A stretch of 34,179 bases of DNA from Ameyamaea chiangmaiensis. Its GTDB lineage: Bacteria; Pseudomonadota; Alphaproteobacteria; Acetobacterales; Acetobacteraceae. The notes under the pieces were generated by a model that saw nothing but the letters and a program-made list of their open reading frames with translations, was not told the origin of the DNA and searched no databases. The DNA lies in assembly GCF_013376175.1 (NCBI RefSeq), contig NZ_JABXXR010000021.1, forward strand, positions 1-34,179. Reading direction: 5' to 3'. This document shows, in pieces, positions 18,298 through 26,073 of this stretch. Both the position numbers and the translations under genes were made by a program. Each line of letters begins with the position of its first letter. Positions within the stretch are counted from its first letter, which is position 1.

Positions 18298-19498
18298 TGT
18301 CATCATCATCGGTGGCGGGCCCGCTGGCCTCACCGCCGCGCGCACCCTGCTGCGCGGGGGCGTGCGCGACGTGGTGGTCATCGAACGTAACCCTGAGTGT
18401 GGTGGCCTGCCCCGCTTCTGCCAGCACCCCGGATGGGGCATGCTCGACTTCCACCGTGTCTGGCGCGGGCCGCGTTACGCCCGCGCGCTGGTGCATGCCG
18501 CGCGGGGGGCCACGTTCCTGACCGATTGTGCCGTGACGGCCATCGAACCGGGCGGGATTGTACAGGTCAATACGCCGCATGGGGCGCAGACCATGCGGGC
18601 ACGGGCCATTCTTCTGGCGACCGGGATTCGGGAAACACCACGCGCTCCGCGCCTGATCGGGGGAATGCGCCCCTTCGGCGTGTTGAACACCGGTGCGTTT
18701 CAGGAACTGGCGCGGTTCGGGCGGCTGCCGTTTCGCACGCCGGTCGTGATCGGCAGCGAACTGGTCGCGTTTTCGGCACTGGCGACGGCGCGTCATGCCG
18801 GCGCGCGTCCCGTGGCACTGCTGGAGGAACACGCGCACCTCAGTGTGCCCTCGGTGGTCGGCCACGCCGCGTCCTGGCGCTACCGCGTCCCGGTGCGAAC
18901 CGCGACACGGCTGGTCGAGATTCTGGGCCGCGACCGCGTCGAAGGTGTCATGGTCGAACATCGGGGCCGCCAGGCGTTGCTGCCCTGCGACAGCGTCGTC
19001 TTGACCGGCTGCTTCAGGCCCGAGGCAACCCTGGCCGACGGCAACGCCGTCCGTCGCGATCTCGACGGGACGCGTGGCCCGATCATCGATAATTTCTATC
19101 GGTGCGACGACCCGCAAGTGTTCGCGGCCGGCAACGTGCTGCGGGGTGTCGAACATTCGGGATATGTCGCGCGGGAAGGCCGGGATGCCGCCCGCGCCAT
19201 CCTGCGCGCGCTGTCGGGCGATCTCCCGGCCCCCACCCCTTACGTATCTGTCAGAACGACCGGGCTTGGCTATGTGTACCCGCAACGCCTGACCGGCGTG
19301 GGTCAGACGGCAAGATTGTTTGCCCGTGACAGCTCGGTCGCGCGCGGCGATCTTGTGGCACGAGACGCGTCACGGCGCGTGATCGCCCGGCGATCGGGCC
19401 ACACGCTGCTGTGGCCGCGACTGGACATCACGCTCACGGTTCCCGATCCGCTAGACGCGTCGCATGTCTCTCTCGAGCGCGAGACGGCGGAGCCATGA
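18287..19498 (+). CDS. NAD(P)/FAD-dependent oxidoreductase, partner subunit of the GlpA-like enzyme
   Basis: A 403-aa flavoprotein with FAD motif DVIIIGGGPAGLTAARTLL (residues 4-22), LLATGIRETPRAPR around the middle and VFAAGNVLRGVEHSGYVA for the second FAD contact. The pair of a GlpA-like protein plus this kind of small flavoprotein recalls the three-gene glycerol-3-phosphate dehydrogenase sets of Thermotoga and Firmicutes, whose third gene encodes a DUF1667 Cys-rich protein. No DUF1667 or GlpC homologue is present here, and this protein instead has a C-terminal tail of about 90 residues. ATG 18287 is preceded by GGAGG at 18273. Its stop overlaps the kinase start as ATGA, indicating translational coupling. 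It probably passes electrons between the GlpA-like subunit and NAD(P) or a quinone/Fe-S acceptor. Confidence 0.85.
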   Translation: MTHDVIIIGGGPAGLTAARTLLRGGVRDVVVIERNPECGGLPRFCQHPGWGMLDFHRVWRGPRYARALVHAARGATFLTDCAVTAIEPGGIVQVNTPHGAQTMRARAILLATGIRETPRAPRLIGGMRPFGVLNTGAFQELARFGRLPFRTPVVIGSELVAFSALATARHAGARPVALLEEHAHLSVPSVVGHAASWRYRVPVRTATRLVEILGRDRVEGVMVEHRGRQALLPCDSVVLTGCFRPEATLADGNAVRRDLDGTRGPIIDNFYRCDDPQVFAAGNVLRGVEHSGYVAREGRDAARAILRALSGDLPAPTPYVSVRTTGLGYVYPQRLTGVGQTARLFARDSSVARGDLVARDASRRVIARRSGHTLLWPRLDITLTVPDPLDASHVSLERETAEP

Positions 19499-20916
19499 GC
19501 GTCTGTCTGGCCATCGATCAGGGAACGACGGGCACCAAGGCCTATCGCTGGCAGGCCGGGGGGGCGATCGCGCCCGTCGGCAGCCTGACACACCGGCAGA
19601 TCCATCCCCGCCCGGGCTGGGTGGAGCACGACCCGCACGAACTGTTGTCGCATATTCGCACGCTGATCGGTGCTGCACCGGACGCCGCTCTGCTTGGCCT
19701 GGCCAATCAGGGAGAGACAGTCGTGGCTTGGCACGCGACGACGCGCGAGCCGCTTGCCAATGCCATTGTGTGGCAGGATCTGCGCACGACCGAGATGGTC
19801 GAGCGCCTGCGTGCCGACGGGGCCGAGGCTCTGACGCTCGAGCGCGCGGGGTTGCCGCTGGACGCCTATTTTTCGGCGTCGAAACTGCGATGGCTCCTTG
19901 ATCATGTGCCGGACGCACGGGCTCTCGCCGCCCGGGGTTTGCTGAAGCTGGGCACCAGTGACGCATGGTTTCTCGACTGCCTCACCGGGCACGCGACGAC
20001 CGACGTCGCGACAGCGTCGCGCACCTCGCTGATGGATATCCGGCATGGAACCTGGGACGATGACCTGTGTGCCCTGTTCGGCATCCCGATGGAGTGCCTG
20101 CCAACGATCAGGCGCACGGACGGTCCGTTCGGCGGTGTGGCGGGGGGACCCGCCATCGCCGCCTCGATCGTCGACCAGCAGGCATCCCTATATGGCCATG
20201 GCTGTCGCGCGCCTGATGCGGTCAAGATCACCTTCGGTACCGGGGCGTTCGTGCTCGGCCTTACCGGGCGCACACCCCTGGTGAACGCCGACTCGGGCCT
20301 CTTGGCCACGGTGGCGTGGGATTTCGACGGCGCCACGCACTATGCGCTCGACGGCGGCGTGTTGTGCGCGGGGGCGGCGGTCGACTGGGGGCGCTCGGTC
20401 GGCGTGATCGACACCAACGCGCCCGCATGGGACAGGACCCGGACCTGTGCGGAACGCGGCCTCTTCTTCGTACCCGCGCTGAACGGACTGGGCGCGCCGA
20501 CCTGGAGACGCGACGTGCGGGGCAGCTGGACCGGTCTGGAACGGTCAACAGGCCGCGAAGATCTTGGCCGTGCCATATGGGAGGGGGTCGGCCTGCGCGC
20601 ACGGCAGGTCGTCAAGGCCTTCGAGCAGGCCCAGGGTCGCCCGGTGTCACGCCTGTCGATTGATGGCGGCCTGACCCGCAACGAATCCTTTCGCGCCTTT
20701 CTCGCCGATCTGTTTGCGATGGAGGTGCAGTACGTCGACCATGCCGACCTGACCGCATCGGGATTGCTCGGCTTATGCGCCCGAAACGCGTCACTGGGCG
20801 GCGAGCCGCCCGTGGACTGGCGCATGGCGATCCCACAGCATGCGGTGCCTGAACGTGCCATCGCCGCGTTCGACGCATTGACCGGGGTCGGACAGCCGGA
20901 CGGAAAGTGCGCATGA
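19495..20916 (+). CDS. FGGY-family carbohydrate/polyol kinase, glycerol kinase-like
   Basis: A 473-aa sugar/polyol kinase of the FGGY fold, ATP-dependent and cytoplasmic. Glycerol-kinase landmarks are the phosphate loop DQGTTGTKA (8-16), IVWQDLRT (91-98), YFSASKLRWLL (125-135), DQQASLYG (227-234) and GTGAFVLGLTG. Compared with E. coli GlpK, the glycerol-binding residues E84, W103, Y135, D245 and Q246 have counterparts E74, W93, Y125, D227 and Q228. R83, however, is replaced by G73 (NQGET instead of NQRET). This suggests a larger or differently charged substrate than glycerol. The start ATG 19495 overlaps the previous stop by 4 bases; the frame is open further upstream to 19411 but this would be deep inside the previous gene. 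The gene belongs to the same operon as the two flavoproteins and the DeoR repressor. Confidence 0.9.
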   Translation: MSVCLAIDQGTTGTKAYRWQAGGAIAPVGSLTHRQIHPRPGWVEHDPHELLSHIRTLIGAAPDAALLGLANQGETVVAWHATTREPLANAIVWQDLRTTEMVERLRADGAEALTLERAGLPLDAYFSASKLRWLLDHVPDARALAARGLLKLGTSDAWFLDCLTGHATTDVATASRTSLMDIRHGTWDDDLCALFGIPMECLPTIRRTDGPFGGVAGGPAIAASIVDQQASLYGHGCRAPDAVKITFGTGAFVLGLTGRTPLVNADSGLLATVAWDFDGATHYALDGGVLCAGAAVDWGRSVGVIDTNAPAWDRTRTCAERGLFFVPALNGLGAPTWRRDVRGSWTGLERSTGREDLGRAIWEGVGLRARQVVKAFEQAQGRPVSRLSIDGGLTRNESFRAFLADLFAMEVQYVDHADLTASGLLGLCARNASLGGEPPVDWRMAIPQHAVPERAIAAFDALTGVGQPDGKCA

Positions 20917-21056
20917 ACGACGTAGCGAATCTGGCCAAGAGCCGCACCGCTCCATACAGTTCGTACGAGAGAGCGCGAACGGGCGCTGGGGATGACGGGT
21001 CTTGCACTCGCACCGCGACGAACGGAACGTTCCGCACAGACCTGGAAGGCAAAGCG
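20917..21056 (+). promoter_or_regulatory. Spacer before the DeoR gene with two palindromes
   Basis: The 140-bp gap has an 8-bp palindrome TCGTACGA (20961-20968) and a perfect 12-bp palindrome CGGAACGTTCCG (21023-21034). The latter lies 22 nt before the DeoR start. DeoR/GlpR proteins often bind sites rich in TTCG/CGAA, so either could be an autoregulatory operator and an internal promoter for the downstream genes. Confidence 0.4.
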
Positions 21057-21830
21057 ATGCGCGTACGGAACCGGCAGAAAGTCATCCTCGAAATGGCGCA
21101 AGGGGCCACCTTGCTGACCGTCGAGGATGTCGCGGAACAGCTTCATGTCTCGCGCGAGACCATACGCCGCGACTTCGCCAGTCTCGATGCGCAGGGCCTG
21201 TTACGGCGTGTGCATGGCGGCGCGAAGCCCACCGTGAACGCCACGTCCGAGGAGCCGTTTCACGCCCGTGAGGAACTCAACATCGGGTGCAAAAACGCGA
21301 TCGCCCGGGCGGCGGCGGCCCTGATCCAGCGCGGCGAGACGCTGATGATCGACACCGGCAGCACGACGCAGGCCTTCGCGCGGGCCCTTGCGGATGACCT
21401 CGAACTCACGGTAATCACGAATTCGTTGCGCATTGCCGACATTCTGTCCCACAGCACCGCCCGCCGGGATATCTACGTTCTGGGCGGCGAGTTTCGGCCC
21501 GACACGCAGCAGACACTGGGCACGTTCTGTCTTGATCAGCTTGATCGCTTCCGGGCCGATCATACGATCATCGGGGTGGGGGCAATCAGCCGGACCGGAG
21601 ATCTGATGGACTACGACCCTCAGGAGGCCCAGCTCGCACGTGCCATGATCGCGCGCGCGCGCAAGACGACGGTTCTCGCCGATCATTCCAAGTTCGATTC
21701 CTATGCGCTCACCGGGTTGTGCCGTTTCGACGATATCAACCGTATCGTGACCGATGCCCCGGCCACCGACGAGTTTGCCCGTCTCGCCCGCAGTTTTGAT
21801 GTCGAGATCGTCGTCGGGAACGCTGACTGA
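21057..21830 (+). CDS. DeoR/GlpR-family transcriptional repressor
   Basis: A 257-aa repressor. The N-terminal DeoR helix-turn-helix reads LLTVEDVAEQLHVSRETIRR followed by DFASLDAQGLLRRVHGG (about residues 18-55). The C-terminal domain has the sugar-phosphate sensing motifs MIDTGSTTQAFARAL, a VITNSLRIAD stretch and a final KTTVLADHSKFD. The frame is open from GTG 20907, but GGAAGG about 9 nt before ATG 21057 and the conserved N-terminus fix the start here. Such proteins are usually derepressed by a phosphorylated sugar or polyol, matching the kinase just upstream. It separates the redox-kinase half of the cluster from the aminotransferase half and probably controls both. Confidence 0.92.
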   Translation: MRVRNRQKVILEMAQGATLLTVEDVAEQLHVSRETIRRDFASLDAQGLLRRVHGGAKPTVNATSEEPFHAREELNIGCKNAIARAAAALIQRGETLMIDTGSTTQAFARALADDLELTVITNSLRIADILSHSTARRDIYVLGGEFRPDTQQTLGTFCLDQLDRFRADHTIIGVGAISRTGDLMDYDPQEAQLARAMIARARKTTVLADHSKFDSYALTGLCRFDDINRIVTDAPATDEFARLARSFDVEIVVGNAD

Positions 21831-21874
21831 TGCCTTTTTTCTCTTTTCATTTCTCATCCAAGGAACATGCCTCG

Positions 21875-23251
21875 ATGTCCGTTCGTCCCAATTCACTTGA
21901 AGCCCGCGATGCCGCAAGCCAGATGCATCCGATGGTCAACCTGCGTCAGTACGAAAAAAGTGGTGGCCTGATCATCGAGTCTGGAGAGGGGATTTACGTC
22001 AAGGACATCAATGGCAAGCGTTACATCGAGGCCATGGCCGGCCTATGGTCCGTCGCCGTCGGGTTCAACGAACCGCGCCTGAAAGAGGCCGCGATCCGAC
22101 AGATGGACAAGCTCCCGTACTACCACACCTTCTCATACAAGTCGCACGCACCGTCGATCGAGCTGGCTGAAAAGCTGTTGCAGATGGCGCCGGTGCCGAT
22201 GTCGAAGGTTCATTTCACGTCCTCCGGGTCCGAAGCCAACGACCTGACGTGCAAAATGGTCTGGTATCGCTCCAACGCGCTCGGAAAGCCGGAGAAGAAG
22301 AAAATCATCGGCCGTGAAAAGGGTTATCACGGCGTGACCATTGCGTCGGGCTCGATCACCGGCCTTGCGCGCAACCATGAATGCTTCGATCTGCCACTTG
22401 ACCGGATGAAGCACACATCCTGCCCGTCCTACGTCCATTATGGAAAGACCGGTGAAACCGAGGACGCGTTCACCCAGCGTCTGCTGACGGAGCTCGAGGA
22501 CCTGATCCTGCGCGAGGGACCGGAGACGGTCGCGGCGTTCTGGGGCGAGCCGGTGATGGGCGCCGGCGGTGTTCTTATCCCTCCCGCCGGCTACTGGCAG
22601 GGTGTGCAGGCGATCCTGCGCAAGTACGATATCCTCCTGGTGGCGGACGAGGTGATCTGCGGTTTCGGACGGACGGGCAAGATGTTCGGCTGCGAAACGC
22701 TCGGGATCGAGCCCGACGTGATGGTCGTGTCCAAGCAGATCTCGTCGTCCTACATGCCAATCTCGGCCATTCTGGTAAATGATCGCTTCTACCAGCCGAT
22801 CGCCGACGAGTCCGCGCGGCTTGGGGTCTTCGGACACGGCTTCACGGCGTCCGGTCACCCGGTCGCCTCGGCCGTGGCTCTTGAAAACCTCAAGATTATC
22901 GAAGAGCGCGATCTGGTGGGTAATGCCGCACGCCTGTCGGCGCATTTTGCCGAGCGTCTCGCGCATCTGGCAAAACACACGCTGGCCCATTCGTCGCGTT
23001 CGATCGGTCTGATCGGCGCGCTCGAACTCGCTCCGTGGGAAGGAACGGCCACCGGCAGTGCCGCCGCAGCCATTGCCGCGGCCGCCGAGGAAGAGGGCGT
23101 AATCCTGCGCTCTGTGGGTGAGGCGATCTGTTTCTGTCCGCCCATGATCATCACGCAGAGCCAGCTCGACGACATGTTCGACGCGGTTGGCCACGCACTA
23201 GACAAAGTCGCCGCACGGCGCGAGGAACGTGCCGCTGAAGCGGCCGAATGA
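21875..23251 (+). CDS. Class III pyridoxal-phosphate aminotransferase (omega-transaminase type)
   Basis: A 458-aa PLP enzyme transferring an amino group from an amine or omega-amino acid, typically to pyruvate. The substrate-side motif AMAGLWSVAVGF, the phosphate-binding SSGSEAND, and ADEVICGFGRTG (PLP ring Asp) are present. The Schiff-base Lys is K287 in VVSKQISSSYMPIS. The closest resemblance by eye is to pyruvate-dependent amine or GABA/taurine transaminases. The frame is open from ATG 21830, which overlaps the DeoR stop, but AAGGA at 21860-21864 placed 10 nt before ATG 21875 and the usual N-terminus favour the later start. The segment 21836-21857 is strikingly pyrimidine-rich. It sits between DeoR and the Ntn hydrolase and may process an amine released in this pathway. 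Confidence 0.93.
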   Translation: MSVRPNSLEARDAASQMHPMVNLRQYEKSGGLIIESGEGIYVKDINGKRYIEAMAGLWSVAVGFNEPRLKEAAIRQMDKLPYYHTFSYKSHAPSIELAEKLLQMAPVPMSKVHFTSSGSEANDLTCKMVWYRSNALGKPEKKKIIGREKGYHGVTIASGSITGLARNHECFDLPLDRMKHTSCPSYVHYGKTGETEDAFTQRLLTELEDLILREGPETVAAFWGEPVMGAGGVLIPPAGYWQGVQAILRKYDILLVADEVICGFGRTGKMFGCETLGIEPDVMVVSKQISSSYMPISAILVNDRFYQPIADESARLGVFGHGFTASGHPVASAVALENLKIIEERDLVGNAARLSAHFAERLAHLAKHTLAHSSRSIGLIGALELAPWEGTATGSAAAAIAAAAEEEGVILRSVGEAICFCPPMIITQSQLDDMFDAVGHALDKVAARREERAAEAAE

Positions 23252-23287
23252 CGCAGATAAGAAAACGCTTTTGACAGACTTGGGTTT

Positions 23288-25009
23288 ATGACAATGACGA
23301 CATCTTCCGCCGCCGGCACTCCGCGCCTGCCTTTTTCGTGCGACAAGCGTCCGGTCACCGGCGACGGCGTCGTCGTCACCAATCATCCCCTCGGCACGGC
23401 GGCCGGCATGGAAATGCTGGCCGCCGGCGGCAATGCCATCGACGCGGCAGTCGCCTCTCTTCTGGCTCTGACCGTGGTCGAGCCGATGATGGTCGGCGTC
23501 GCGGGCGGTGGTCTGTCACATCTTCGCCTCGCGGACGGGCAGCACATTGTCATCGATGCCCTGTCCTGCGCGACCCGGAGCATGACGCCCACGATTTACG
23601 AACCCGTGTCGGACGAACCCGCGCGATACATGGATGCCGAGGGTCGACGCAATCTTGTCGGCCCGACGTCCGTGGCCGTTCCGGGAAACCTGAAGGGCTG
23701 GCACGGCATGCACGCGCGCTATGGCGTGCTGCCGTTTGCCGATGTCGTCGCGCCCGCCATCCGGCTGGCGAAATCGGGTTTCGCCGTCACGCATTATCTG
23801 GCCGGCGCGATCAGAGAACATGCCGACGACCTGCTGGCCGACCCGATGATGCGCTCGGTCTTTCTGCCCGACGGCGCGCCGGTCGGGGTCGGCACGCGCC
23901 TGAAGCAACCTTTGTACGGCGACAGCCTGGAGTTGATCGCGCGCGATGGGGCTGACGCGCTGCATGGCGGCGCACTGGGACGTTCTCTTGCACGCGCCAT
24001 CGCCACCGGGGACGATCCGGGGTGGCTGACGGAATCCGACCTGCGTGACTACGCAACGATCGACCGCGCGCCGATCGTCGGGCATTATCGCGGTTTCGAC
24101 ATCGTCGGGCCGCCGCCGCCGGCCTCGTCGGGCGTGCATGTGACGCAGATGCTCAACATGCTGGAATCGTTCGACGTTCGCGCCATGGGATTCGGCAGTC
24201 CCGAGAGCGTGCGCCTGCTGATCGAGGTCATTCGTACCGGGTTCGCCGATCGCAAACGCTTCAGCGGCGACCCCGCTTTCGTGGACGTCCCCGTCGAGCG
24301 ACTGACCTCCAAGGCCTACGCCGCAGAGTGCGTGCAAGCCCTGCTGCAGGGTGGCCATGTTCCCGATCCGGGACACCATCTCCTGCGCGAAAGCCATGAC
24401 ACGACCCACATCACAGTCGCCGACCGGCACGGCAACATCGTCGCGGCGACACATACCATCAATGGTCTGTTCGGTGCACGCTTCATGGATCCGGAAACCG
24501 GCATCATCCCGAATAACTACATGAGCAATTTCGATCCGCACCCCGGCCATGCGCTGTCGATCGAGCCGGGCAAGCGCGTACCGACCTCGATGGCGCCGAT
24601 GATGGTGCGTCGGGACGGTAAGCCCGTCTTTGCACTGGGCATGCCGGGCGGGCTGCGAATCTTTCCCTCCGTCCTGCAGTCGATCGTCAACCTTCTCGAT
24701 CACGGCATGTCCTTGCAGGAAGCGGTCGAGGCGCCCCGCGTCTGGACACAGGGCCAGGATGTGGAAATCGAACCCGCATACGCCCACGTGCAGGACACGC
24801 TGTCGGACGCGGGATACGACGTGCAGAGCAAGCCCCATATCGGCGGCGGGATGAACGCTATCGCGTTTCGTCCGGACGGCTCCATGGAAGGTGCCGCCTG
24901 CTGGCGGGCCGACGGAACCGCCCTCGCCATCGGCGGGGGGCTGGCCAAACCCGGCGTCCGCTTCTGGCCCGACAAGGCTCCGGACACCGGGTCCGAGCCA
25001 AAACACTAA
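23288..25009 (+). CDS. Gamma-glutamyltransferase-family Ntn hydrolase without signal peptide
   Basis: A 573-aa proenzyme of the GGT family, which self-cleaves before a Thr nucleophile. The cleavage motif is ESHDTTHITVAD with T372 as the expected new N-terminus, giving a small subunit of about 202 aa. No hydrophobic signal peptide precedes the family core (GVVVTNHPLGTAAGMEMLA), so the enzyme should be cytoplasmic, unlike typical periplasmic GGT. The residues that hold gamma-glutamate look altered by eye: the D-x-R-E motif reads IDALSC, the Asp of NNQMDDF is Asn (NNYMSNF), and the SSM motif reads TSM. The substrate may therefore be another amide. Family relatives include oxamate amidohydrolase (HpxW) and acylases. 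A second in-frame Met follows two codons later. The gene follows the aminotransferase by 36 bp. Confidence 0.88.
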   Translation: MTMTTSSAAGTPRLPFSCDKRPVTGDGVVVTNHPLGTAAGMEMLAAGGNAIDAAVASLLALTVVEPMMVGVAGGGLSHLRLADGQHIVIDALSCATRSMTPTIYEPVSDEPARYMDAEGRRNLVGPTSVAVPGNLKGWHGMHARYGVLPFADVVAPAIRLAKSGFAVTHYLAGAIREHADDLLADPMMRSVFLPDGAPVGVGTRLKQPLYGDSLELIARDGADALHGGALGRSLARAIATGDDPGWLTESDLRDYATIDRAPIVGHYRGFDIVGPPPPASSGVHVTQMLNMLESFDVRAMGFGSPESVRLLIEVIRTGFADRKRFSGDPAFVDVPVERLTSKAYAAECVQALLQGGHVPDPGHHLLRESHDTTHITVADRHGNIVAATHTINGLFGARFMDPETGIIPNNYMSNFDPHPGHALSIEPGKRVPTSMAPMMVRRDGKPVFALGMPGGLRIFPSVLQSIVNLLDHGMSLQEAVEAPRVWTQGQDVEIEPAYAHVQDTLSDAGYDVQSKPHIGGGMNAIAFRPDGSMEGAACWRADGTALAIGGGLAKPGVRFWPDKAPDTGSEPKH

Positions 25010-25036
25010 GACACGACAACAAAGGATACGACTTTC

Positions 25037-26008
25037 ATGGTCAATCGCCTCGTCATTCTGGACCCGATGGCACAGAAGGGGCTCGATAAATTCGCGCAGT
25101 TCCTGCCGGATGATTTCGAAATCGCGACCAGCCGCAGCCGCGCGCCCGCAGACCAGCTGGAGGCCATCAAGGGCGCCACGTTCGTGATCACTGCGGACGT
25201 GCCGGTCACCGCGGAGATGATGGAGGTGGGCGCCGCGCACGGCCTGAAGGGTGTGCACAAGTGGGGTGTCGGCTACGACAACATCGACTGCGAACGCGCG
25301 CGAGAGGTCGGCGTGCGGGTCATGCGCACCACCGGCAGCAATGCCGTCATGGTCGCGGAGACGACGCTGGCCCTCATGCTCGCGCTCCAGCGTAACATCG
25401 TGCGCGGGCATGTCGGACTGCAGAAAGGCGAGTGGCTGAAGGGATCGCTGGGCGAGACCTCAATGCGCCTGACCGGCAAGACCATTGGCCTCATCGGGTT
25501 GGGTTACATCGGCAAACAGGTCGCGCGGCTACTGCGGGGGTTCGACTGCGAGGTGATCTACACCAAGCGTACACCGATCTCGGCGGAGGAAGCCCAGGAG
25601 CTGCGCGCTCGTCTTGTGACACTCGACGAGTTGATCGAAACCTCGGACGTGATTTCGCTCCACTGTGCGCTGACCGATGAAACTGCCGATATGATCAACA
25701 AGGAGTCGATTGCCCGGATGAAACCCGGGTCGATCCTGATCAACACGGCGCGCGGCGGTCTGGTCAACGAAAACGATCTGGCCGAGGCCGTGGAATCTGG
25801 CCACCTGCGTGGTGCGGCGGTGGACGTTTTCCCGGTCGAGCCGATCGCGGCCGATCATCGTTTCGTGGGCGTTGATCGTATCATCATCACCCCGCATGTC
25901 GGTGCCATTTCGGCCGACGCTTATGCCGACAACGTCAAGCGTATGGTTCACAACATGGTCTGCGTGGCCAAGGGCGAAGAGCCGCCCGCGTTCGACACCC
26001 TGGTCTGA
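25037..26008 (+). CDS. NAD(P)-dependent D-2-hydroxyacid dehydrogenase
   Basis: A 323-aa enzyme of the D-isomer-specific 2-hydroxyacid dehydrogenase family, interconverting a 2-hydroxyacid and a 2-oxoacid in the cytoplasm. The Rossmann motif is GLIGLGYIGKQVARLL. Catalytic residues are visible as Arg in INTARGGLV, Glu in VDVFPVEP and His in TPHVGAIS. The strand after the Gly motif ends in TKRTP; basic residues there would suit NADP(H) rather than NAD(H), but this is weak. AAAGGA lies before ATG 25037. It follows the Ntn hydrolase by 27 bp and is the last gene of the cluster, immediately before a 17-bp hairpin. It may reduce or oxidise the 2-oxoacid made by the aminotransferase. Confidence 0.93.
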   Translation: MVNRLVILDPMAQKGLDKFAQFLPDDFEIATSRSRAPADQLEAIKGATFVITADVPVTAEMMEVGAAHGLKGVHKWGVGYDNIDCERAREVGVRVMRTTGSNAVMVAETTLALMLALQRNIVRGHVGLQKGEWLKGSLGETSMRLTGKTIGLIGLGYIGKQVARLLRGFDCEVIYTKRTPISAEEAQELRARLVTLDELIETSDVISLHCALTDETADMINKESIARMKPGSILINTARGGLVNENDLAEAVESGHLRGAAVDVFPVEPIAADHRFVGVDRIIITPHVGAISADAYADNVKRMVHNMVCVAKGEEPPAFDTLV

Positions 26009-26012
26009 AAAC

Positions 26013-26056
26013 AACCCACCCGGCCGGCTCACACAGAGCCGGCCGGGTGGGTGTTC
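26013..26056 (+). terminator. Strong stem-loop closing the catabolic cluster, probably bidirectional
   Basis: A perfect 17-bp GC-rich stem (26014-26030 with 26036-26052) and a 5-nt ACACA loop begin 5 nt after the hydroxyacid dehydrogenase stop codon. On the minus strand the stem is followed by TTGTTTTC, giving a T-run, so it could also stop transcription coming from the pseudogene side. Confidence 0.8.
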
Positions 26057-26073
26057 CGCGCGCATTGCCCGGC

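Noticed and set aside
1-24900. Purine-catabolism pathway linking the M20 amidohydrolase with an HpxW-like oxamate hydrolase
   Set aside because: The two genes are over 20 kb apart with unrelated genes between them, and no uricase, allantoinase or transporter for purines is present.
23516-25411. Minus-strand open frame of 631 codons
   Set aside because: It is antisense to the GGT-family and dehydrogenase genes, which have clear motifs and ribosome sites; the antisense product has none.
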